Assembly (NCBI GenBank): GCA_900769345.1
Contig: CAAGGJ010000176.1
Location: forward strand, 1 to 13,481
Reading direction: 5' to 3'
Origin: Bacteroidales bacterium
GTDB lineage: Bacteria; Bacteroidota; Bacteroidia; Bacteroidales; Muribaculaceae
DNA: 13,481 nt
The translations under genes were made by a program, and so were the position numbers. This document shows positions 1 to 5,448 of this stretch, piece after piece. Within the stretch, counting starts at the first letter, position 1. Each line of letters opens with the position of its first letter. Below the pieces are notes generated by a model, which was not told the origin of the DNA, did no database searches, and saw only the letters and a program-made list of their open reading frames with translations.

Positions 1-124
1 ATGCGGTTATACGGTTATGCGGTTTACGGTTATACGGTTATACGGTTATACGGTTATACGGTTATGCGGTTTACGGTTATACGGTTATGCGGTTTTACGG
101 TCTTACGGTTATGCGGTTGTGCGG
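1..124. repeat. Degenerate 8-bp tandem repeat (ATRCGGTT)
   Basis: About fifteen consecutive units of ATACGGTT or ATGCGGTT, with occasional 7-bp units (TACGGTT) that shift the phase. The array is cut by the left window edge, so its full length is unknown. Units decay towards the right end (TTACGGTC, GTGCGG). No open frame of interest runs through it. It lies just beyond the 3' end of the minus-strand ATPase gene. This looks like a slippage-generated intergenic microsatellite; no function can be assigned. Confidence 0.9.
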
Positions 125-152
125 AAGTTACCAATAGTCCTCACAAATCTCC

Positions 153-184
153 GTAAAACCGTATAACCTTAAAACCGCATAACC
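153..184. repeat. Inverted copies of the 8-bp repeat
   Basis: Two adjacent 16-bp units, GTAAAACCGTATAACC (153-168) and TTAAAACCGCATAACC (169-184), are reverse complements (one mismatch each) of GGTTATGCGGTTTTAC at 83-98 in the tandem array. Array and inverted copies can therefore fold into a long stem around a spacer of about 54 bases. The inverted copies begin 2 bp past the ATPase stop codon on the minus strand, so the fold could act as a transcript end for that gene, though no clear U-run follows. Confidence 0.75.
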
Positions 185-186
185 AA

Positions 187-990
187 CTACCCCTCAATCT
201 CGCTGACCTCGGTCACCCTGTCCATCCATCCGTTCATGATCATGGCGGGAGAATGGGTGGTGAGGATAATCTGCGCATTGGGGTTGAGCGTGGTGATAAG
301 TTCCAGAAGCTGTTGCTGCCAGTCGATATGCAGACTCACTTCCGGCTCGTCCATGAACAGGACGTAAGGCAGGTTGTCCTCGACGAGTACGGTGAGCAGT
401 ATGACGAGTATCTGCTTCTCTCCGCTCGACAGCTTGTATGGAGACAGCTCTTCGCCAATCTGCGAGAAGCGTATCTCGTTTGCAGAGCGGATGATGGTCT
501 TGCCTGTTTCGGCAAACAGACGGTCGATCATATCCTGAAACCGTGTCTTCACAGCCGACAGCCGACCAGCCTCTTCCGTTTTCCCCTCCTGTAGAGCAGA
601 AATCATGCGGTTTGCGATATTTACCTGATAGTCAAGGTAGCGGCGCTGGAGGGTGAACAGTTGCAGGTCAAGCTCGGTAGCGACGTTGAAGTCAAGCTTT
701 GCGGCAATCTCAGCGTTGACCAAAGGGCGGTCGATAGACCTTATGACATCATAGCGGATATGCGTGGCATCCTCGGGCACGGCATCCACCCTGACCCCCT
801 CGCTGCGGGGAATCATCCCCCGCTCGGGAAAGGCGAGAGGGGTAATCAGCTTGTTGAGTATCGTGCTCTTGCCCACGCCATTGACACCGCTGAGAATGTT
901 CACCTTGCGGTCGAGTTCCCAGACGATATGTTTTCTTCCGCTCCAGAGCGAGTCAATCTCAATTCTCCTGATGTATTCTGCGTATTTCAT
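187..990 (-). CDS. Stand-alone ABC/AAA-type ATP-binding protein (AAA_21-like)
   Basis: A 267-residue soluble ATPase of the ABC-like (SMC/RecF/OLD-type) group. Visible motifs: Walker A GVNGVGKST at 35-43, ABC signature LSSGEKQ at 187-193, Walker B YVLFMDEPE at 209-217 followed by a D-loop-like VSLH, and a switch histidine in TTHSP at 244-248. The stretch between Walker A and signature (about 60-175) is charged and partly helical (QEGKTEEAGRLSAVKTRFQD), like a short coiled-coil insertion. There is no membrane segment and no TOPRIM or other nuclease domain in the frame, so it is not a transporter subunit or a complete OLD nuclease. It is divergent from the fructan locus and ends at the repeat-rich left edge; any partner gene would lie outside the window. 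Start ATG at 990 has AAGG about 6 bases upstream. Family call is firm; biological role (DNA repair, defence or regulation) is unknown. Confidence 0.88.
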   Translation of the reverse strand: MKYAEYIRRIEIDSLWSGRKHIVWELDRKVNILSGVNGVGKSTILNKLITPLAFPERGMIPRSEGVRVDAVPEDATHIRYDVIRSIDRPLVNAEIAAKLDFNVATELDLQLFTLQRRYLDYQVNIANRMISALQEGKTEEAGRLSAVKTRFQDMIDRLFAETGKTIIRSANEIRFSQIGEELSPYKLSSGEKQILVILLTVLVEDNLPYVLFMDEPEVSLHIDWQQQLLELITTLNPNAQIILTTHSPAMIMNGWMDRVTEVSEIEG

Positions 991-1183
991 TGTTTACCTT
1001 AATTCCGCAATATTATTATAATTAAACTTTTTTTAAGTACCTGAGCAACAAAAAGTTGCTTAGGATTTTGCCATGTCAGAAATTTCACTTATCTTAGTGA
1101 TGCAAAAAAAAGCAAGCAAAACTCTGATATGACATGTCAAAGCTAGCAATAAAATCTGAGAAACTCACTCCTTTTGGAGGAAT
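991..1183. other. Divergent intergenic region with hairpin and palindrome
   Basis: This stretch separates the minus-strand ATPase from the plus-strand regulator. It holds a 10-bp stem with a 5-base loop (CCTGAGCAAC at 1040-1049, AAAAA, GTTGCTTAGG at 1055-1064; one G-T pair), a perfect 10-bp palindrome TGACATGTCA at 1130-1139, and CATGTCAGA at 1072-1080, which is an imperfect inverted match to the sequence around that palindrome. These could be protein-binding sites or leader structures. A terminator makes little sense between divergent genes. I could not identify a convincing TAnnTTTG promoter for the ATPase; the nearest match, TAATATTG on the minus strand (1015-1008), has one mismatch and no partner box. 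Confidence 0.5.
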
Positions 1184-1213
1184 TTTGGCGGCGTGGCAAA
1201 ATTATTATTTTTG
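1184..1213 (+). promoter_or_regulatory. Bacteroidota-type promoter of the sensor/regulator gene
   Basis: -33 box TTTG (1184-1187), 18-bp spacer, -7 box TATTTTTG (1206-1213), a full match to TAnnTTTG. Transcription would start near 1220, leaving a leader of about 35 bases before the ATG at 1255. The -33 box lies inside the second of two direct repeats, CTTTTGGAGG (1171-1180) and ATTTTGGCGG (1182-1191), spaced 11 bp (one helical turn), which may be an operator for autoregulation. Confidence 0.7.
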
Positions 1214-1254
1214 CAACAACCATAGTTAAAACACAATAAATTGGAACTAAACTA

Positions 1255-2814
1255 ATGAAGCGAACAATAATATCCACACTATCGGGCATAGTAATTCTTA
1301 TCGTAATGAGCATAATGGCATCGTGCAGCAGCGAAGAAAATAAATATGTGATAGGCGTGGCGCAGTGCAGTGAGGACTCATGGCGAGAGAAACTCAATGC
1401 CGAATTGCAAGCATCCACTTATTTTTATGATAATGTGGAGCTCAGGTTTGCTAACGCCGATGATGATGTCAACTTGCAGAAGCGCCAATTGCTTCAATTT
1501 GCCGACGACGGAGTGGATATGATAATAGTGGCACCGATAACGAGCAATGAAATCACTCCTGTGGTGGAGCAAGTGATGGAAAGAGGAATACCAGTTATAA
1601 CATTCGATCGGAAGATACAGAGCGATCGCTTCACGGCATTTATAGGCTGCGACAATTACCAGATGGGCTACATCATGGGTAGGTATGTGGCAGGAGAGAT
1701 GAAGGGCAGTGGCAATGTGATAGAGATAACCGGTATGCAAGGGTCATCGCCAATGATAGAGCGACATAGAGGCTTTGTAGATGCCATTAAGCAATATCCC
1801 GACATCGCGATAATAGCCAGTGTGCCGGGTAATTGGAAAGAACAAAGCGGCTATAATGCCATGGATTCGCTTCTGCGCATAGGAGTAAACGATTTCGACT
1901 ATGTGTTTGGCCATAACGACCGTTTGGCTTTGGGAGCGGTGAAAGCCATGAAAGCACATAAAGTGGATCGTGCTGTGAAAGTGTGCGGCATAGATGCGTT
2001 GAATGTTCCAGGAGGCGGCATAGAGCAGGTGCAAAAAGGTGTATTTACGGCATCGTATATCTACCCGACCAAGGGCGATAAATTGCTGGAACTTGCCGTG
2101 AATATACTTCAGGGCAAGCCATATAGCAAATACACCCGACTGCAGTCGGCTCTTGTGACGCCCGAGAATGCCGATGTGATAGAGATGCAATATGAAGAGA
2201 TAGCCAGTCGCCAAGAGCGCTTGGGGCAACTGAATGGAATGATAGATAAATATTTGGTGCAATTGAGTAGGCAGCGTGTGGCGTTGGTGCTCATAGCGTG
2301 TTTGCTGGTGCTTGCCGTGGTGGTGATAGTGTCGCAGCGGCGCATAGTGCGACTACGCGAGAGTCGCAGCACAATGACCGACCTATTTAGCAGCGACATC
2401 AGCCGCGCAGCCGAGAGAGTAGAAAATGAACAAATAGAGGTATCGACCATTGTGGCAGATGAAATGGGAAAAACATCGCAATATGAAGATGCGTCGTCAT
2501 CATTTGCGTCGCGACTTCGCGATGTGTTGCAGACACATCTGTCGGATCCGCAGCTCGATGTGGATATGATAGCCACCCATATGGGCATGAGTCGCGCCAA
2601 CTTATATCGCAAGGTGAAATCGCTAACCGGACAATCGGCGGTAGAGCTGATAAGGGAGTCGCGCCTCAAACGAGCGCACACTATGCTGATGCAAAGCGAT
2701 AAAACTGTGAGCGAAATAGCCTATGCAGTGGGCTTCTCAAGTCCGGCATATTTTACAAAATGCTACAAAGAATACTATGGGCACACCCCCAAAAATAGTA
2801 AAAATCAATCATAA
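1255..2814 (+). CDS. Membrane-spanning sugar sensor: periplasmic-binding-protein domain fused to AraC DNA-binding domain
   Basis: A 519-residue single-chain transcription factor. Residues 1-24 form a signal sequence ending in a lipobox-like MASC (Cys24). Residues about 30-310 are a type I periplasmic sugar-binding domain (RbsB/LacI class): VITFDRK at 114-120, the ERHRGF region at 169-174, GHNDRLALGA at 219-228 and GID at 245-247 sit where ligand-contact residues lie in this class. A hydrophobic helix at about 342-360 crosses the inner membrane, followed by a polar linker of about 58 residues. An AraC/XylS domain follows at about 418-515, with helix-turn-helix one around 435-459 and the conserved second motif VSEIAYAVGFSSPAYF at 485-500. 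There is no phospho-acceptor histidine box, HATPase domain or receiver, unlike the hybrid two-component sensor BT1754 of the B. thetaiotaomicron fructan locus, which binds fructose through a similar sensor domain. Inferred role: sense fructose or a related sugar in the periplasm and activate the downstream genes from the membrane. Domain calls are firm; the ligand is inferred from context. Confidence 0.9.
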   Translation: MKRTIISTLSGIVILIVMSIMASCSSEENKYVIGVAQCSEDSWREKLNAELQASTYFYDNVELRFANADDDVNLQKRQLLQFADDGVDMIIVAPITSNEITPVVEQVMERGIPVITFDRKIQSDRFTAFIGCDNYQMGYIMGRYVAGEMKGSGNVIEITGMQGSSPMIERHRGFVDAIKQYPDIAIIASVPGNWKEQSGYNAMDSLLRIGVNDFDYVFGHNDRLALGAVKAMKAHKVDRAVKVCGIDALNVPGGGIEQVQKGVFTASYIYPTKGDKLLELAVNILQGKPYSKYTRLQSALVTPENADVIEMQYEEIASRQERLGQLNGMIDKYLVQLSRQRVALVLIACLLVLAVVVIVSQRRIVRLRESRSTMTDLFSSDISRAAERVENEQIEVSTIVADEMGKTSQYEDASSSFASRLRDVLQTHLSDPQLDVDMIATHMGMSRANLYRKVKSLTGQSAVELIRESRLKRAHTMLMQSDKTVSEIAYAVGFSSPAYFTKCYKEYYGHTPKNSKNQS

Positions 2815-2839
2815 AATATGAAATTTGGCTCACTGAACG

Positions 2840-2869
2840 GTTTTTTATAGTAGTTGAGATGTTTTTTAT
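2840..2869 (+). promoter_or_regulatory. Candidate activator site: direct repeats GTTTTTTAT, 21-bp period
   Basis: GTTTTTTAT occurs at 2840-2848 and again at 2861-2869, exactly two helical turns apart, and the downstream copy abuts the -33 box at 2870. This is the usual geometry for AraC-family activators binding direct repeats next to the promoter. A weaker parallel exists before the GH32 gene (TTTTA at 5371-5375 and 5392-5396, also 21 bp apart). The regulator encoded just upstream is the natural candidate. The sequence is AT-rich, so chance is a real alternative. Confidence 0.45.
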
Positions 2870-2899
2870 CTTGCTCGTTTTCATACAGATATAATTTTG
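2870..2899 (+). promoter_or_regulatory. Promoter of the outer-membrane barrel gene
   Basis: -33 box CTTG (2870-2873, three of four to TTTG), 18-bp spacer, -7 box TAATTTTG (2892-2899, full match to TAnnTTTG). Expected transcription start is near 2906. The position rules out the in-frame ATG at 2854 as the natural start and supports the one at 2962. Confidence 0.65.
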
Positions 2900-2961
2900 C
2901 TGACAGAAAAATTTTTCTAACCGCAAGAAAACGGAAAATAAATACCAAAAAGCAAAAATTT

Positions 2962-5259
2962 ATGTGTATCAAACCAATTAGCAAGATGGCTGTGGCGCTA
3001 CTCACAGCCGGAGTAATGACAATGTATGTGCAAGCGCAAGAAAGCGCAGGCAGTGGCAGCAACAATTCGAAAGAAGAGAGCAATCGCAATGTGATGCTCA
3101 ATGCCGCAAGTGCCAACGGACCTCGCGAGATTCAAATCGGTCTACCCTCGGCCGATGTGAATGTGATGGAAAACGGGATACCCGTTACGTATGCCACCAA
3201 TCCTCATGGTATAAACAGTATGTGGCGCACCGATGCCAGTTTGAGCCATGCGGGATTGCAAAAAATCTCAGAAACAGCTATCACCACCGGCAATATAGGA
3301 TATGCCGTCAATTCGTTTACTCGCTTGGGTGAAGACGGATTTCACGGCAATCTCAACTATAAAGCCAATCACTTCGGTATGCAAGAGTTTTCGCTCAATC
3401 TGCGAGGCTCGGTGGGCGGAGGATGGTATTACAGCGCAAATATGTATCAGGATTTCGATCCGGGAACATTTAAGGTGAAGAGCAGTCAGTATCAAGACCG
3501 TACACAGATATATAAATTGGCACTTACCAAGCGTTACGGCGATGGGCGCGGCGAATTTACGGCGATGTTTAACTATTCGAACAGTCATCCTGCCTATAAT
3601 TATGCCACCCAGAGCGCTCCGTTTATCTATGTAGGCGACGGAAGTGTGAAAGAATTCGGTAAGTTTAAGTTGGGCACCACGAGTTATCTGCCCATCGATG
3701 CCAATATCTCGTATCGCGATATGCGCACAGGCGAGATAAAGCAGACCTCGTTTTTCGATTATGCCAAGAACCGTCAGGGCGAATATGTGCTGATGAACCG
3801 CTATTCGTGGGACAACGGGTTAACATGGAAGATAATAGGTAAATATGCCCATGCGAGAGGTGCTATGGTGTATCAGACACCGATGTCGATTATCGACACG
3901 CACAGCGGAGACTATCGTTATATGCAGAGTGACCTCGAAGGCAATATCGTGCCATATACCGGACAATATGTTCAGACACGAATGGCATGCCTCAATGCCG
4001 GAATTATCGACCAGGCAATGTTGACCTCAGAGCTGAGCAAGAAATTTGATAATTCTACCTTGCGCATAGGTATCAATGAGTGGAATTATGGTATAGATTA
4101 CACATCGAGCACCACTATGTATGACCAAAGCATCAGCGATGACGGATCGTATCCGGTGCGAGTGTATAATGCCAACTTGCGCGACGGATTTACATACGAC
4201 TACAATAAAAACGCATCGGAATACTATAAGGGTCACGAAAACAAATTGGCACTATATGCCACTCACGACTGGAATGTTACCGATAAATTGAACCTGTATT
4301 ACGGTGCACGCATAGAGTGGCAGCGACTCAAGGGAGAAAATGCGGCAGTGCGCAATGCCGACGGTGAATTTGTGGGACGTTTTGCAGATTATTCTTTGGG
4401 TGCCAAAGCAGCCGATGGCACGGTTATAGCCCCCAATCCACTCGATTACGATTGGATTAACTACGACTTTACAGCATCGGCCACCTACAGCATATCGAAG
4501 CCATTTGGTTTGCTCGCCGACTTTACCTACATAGTGCAGCATCCAAAGTTTGAGTCGTTTGCACCGGCCACATTGCCAAATACCGACAAGATAGTGGTGC
4601 CATTGGGTCGCGCCGGCTTCTATTACAACAATTCATGGATGAGCCTCACCTCGATGTTCTCCTACATCTCAAAAACCAACAATAATTCTACGCTCAACTT
4701 GCAACACGGGTCGGAAATTATGGCAGCGCCACTCACCTACGATATCAAGACCATAGGTTGGACCACCGACGTTGTGACCAAACCGTTCAAGGGATTTGAT
4801 ATGCACTTCCTGCTCACTTTGCAGAAGCCTACATATAAGAAATATGAGACATCGGTACGTTTCAGCGATGGCTATGTGGGCGAAATCAACGCTACGGGCA
4901 ACATAGTGGCAGAGATACCACAAGTGCTGGTGGAACTTGACCCGAGTTATATGATTACTCCCGACCTGAAGTTGTGGCTATCGTTCAGATACTTCAGCAA
5001 GACATATGCCAACATCAATGAGGCTTATTACTTCAATGGACATTGGGAAACATTTGGCGGCTTGAATTGGCGAGTGAACAAGATGCTCGATTTGGGCTGT
5101 ACGGTAGTGAATTTCTTGAATCAAACCGGAGCCAAAGGCTCGATAGCCGGGGCCGAGTTGATAACCAAAGAAGAAGCCAAGGATATAAAGAATCAATTGA
5201 TGGCAGGCTCATATTTGCGACCGTTTACTGTAGAATTTACAGCATCATTAAAGTTTTAG
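2962..5259 (+). CDS. TonB-dependent-receptor-like outer membrane barrel protein (no SusD partner)
   Basis: 765 residues from the chosen start. The frame is open back to 2854, but that start lies upstream of the predicted promoter and would put 36 basic and aromatic residues before a good signal peptide; from 2962 the protein begins with a standard signal (basic start, hydrophobic core, cleavage after VQA, residue 25). Residues about 55-140 resemble part of a TonB-receptor plug (NGIPVTYATNPHGINSMW, then TGNIGYAVNSFTR). From about 145 on there are alternating aromatic/polar strands typical of a large barrel, ending in the outer-membrane signature EFTASLKF with terminal Phe. No carboxypeptidase-like N-terminal domain, no clear TonB box and no SusC-type signature are seen, and no SusD gene follows. 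Inferred job: uptake of fructo-oligosaccharides or sucrose across the outer membrane. The 5' leader shares AAATAAATACC (2936-2946) with the GH32 leader. Barrel call is strong; substrate and TonB dependence are inferred. Confidence 0.8.
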   Translation: MCIKPISKMAVALLTAGVMTMYVQAQESAGSGSNNSKEESNRNVMLNAASANGPREIQIGLPSADVNVMENGIPVTYATNPHGINSMWRTDASLSHAGLQKISETAITTGNIGYAVNSFTRLGEDGFHGNLNYKANHFGMQEFSLNLRGSVGGGWYYSANMYQDFDPGTFKVKSSQYQDRTQIYKLALTKRYGDGRGEFTAMFNYSNSHPAYNYATQSAPFIYVGDGSVKEFGKFKLGTTSYLPIDANISYRDMRTGEIKQTSFFDYAKNRQGEYVLMNRYSWDNGLTWKIIGKYAHARGAMVYQTPMSIIDTHSGDYRYMQSDLEGNIVPYTGQYVQTRMACLNAGIIDQAMLTSELSKKFDNSTLRIGINEWNYGIDYTSSTTMYDQSISDDGSYPVRVYNANLRDGFTYDYNKNASEYYKGHENKLALYATHDWNVTDKLNLYYGARIEWQRLKGENAAVRNADGEFVGRFADYSLGAKAADGTVIAPNPLDYDWINYDFTASATYSISKPFGLLADFTYIVQHPKFESFAPATLPNTDKIVVPLGRAGFYYNNSWMSLTSMFSYISKTNNNSTLNLQHGSEIMAAPLTYDIKTIGWTTDVVTKPFKGFDMHFLLTLQKPTYKKYETSVRFSDGYVGEINATGNIVAEIPQVLVELDPSYMITPDLKLWLSFRYFSKTYANINEAYYFNGHWETFGGLNWRVNKMLDLGCTVVNFLNQTGAKGSIAGAELITKEEAKDIKNQLMAGSYLRPFTVEFTASLKF

Positions 5260-5301
5260 TTAGTAATGGTTTAGTTTTGGCTATTCATGTTAGACGACAA
5301 T

Positions 5302-5337
5302 ATGGCATACGGGCTGCGTGAGCCGCGCGTTTGCCAT
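5302..5337 (+). other. Intergenic hairpin between barrel and GH32 genes
   Basis: ATGGCATACGGGCTGCG pairs with GCCGCGCGTTTGCCAT in an imperfect stem of about 13-14 pairs with three mismatches and a loop near 5319-5321; the outer six pairs ATGGCA/TGCCAT are perfect. No U-run follows (GGTCTTACAG), so it is not a standard intrinsic terminator. It lies 43 bp after the barrel stop and about 80 bp before the GH32 promoter. It could be an mRNA-stabilising or attenuating structure protecting the 3' end of the barrel transcript. The remaining bases of 5260-5448 are AT-rich promoter region. Confidence 0.5.
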
Positions 5338-5417
5338 GGTCTTACAGAAATTAATAGGCAAATAGTGAATTTTTAAGGTAAAAAAGGTTGATTTTAGGTT
5401 TTTTTGAAAAAATATTA

Positions 5418-5425
5418 TAGATTTG
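5418..5425 (+). promoter_or_regulatory. -7 box of the GH32-MFS-fructokinase operon promoter
   Basis: TAGATTTG is a full match to the TAnnTTTG element, 24 bases before the ATG at 5449. No good TTTG lies at the usual distance upstream, only a T-rich tract around 5397-5405, which would fit a promoter needing an activator. TTTTA boxes at 5371-5375 and 5392-5396, 21 bp apart, may be the activator site. AAATAAATACC at 5433-5443 in the leader repeats that of the barrel gene. Confidence 0.55.
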
Positions 5426-5448
5426 AACGAACAAATAAATACCGAAAA

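Noticed and set aside
1040..1064. Hairpin as an intrinsic terminator
   Set aside because: It lies between divergent genes, so no transcript is expected to end there, and the following T-run is short and interrupted.
2854..2961. N-terminal extension of the barrel protein to the ATG at 2854
   Set aside because: It lies upstream of the predicted -7 box at 2892-2899 and would place 36 extra residues before a standard signal peptide.
5404..5448. N-terminal extension of the GH32 protein to the TTG at 5404
   Set aside because: It precedes the -7 box at 5418-5425 and the lipoprotein signal starts cleanly at 5449.
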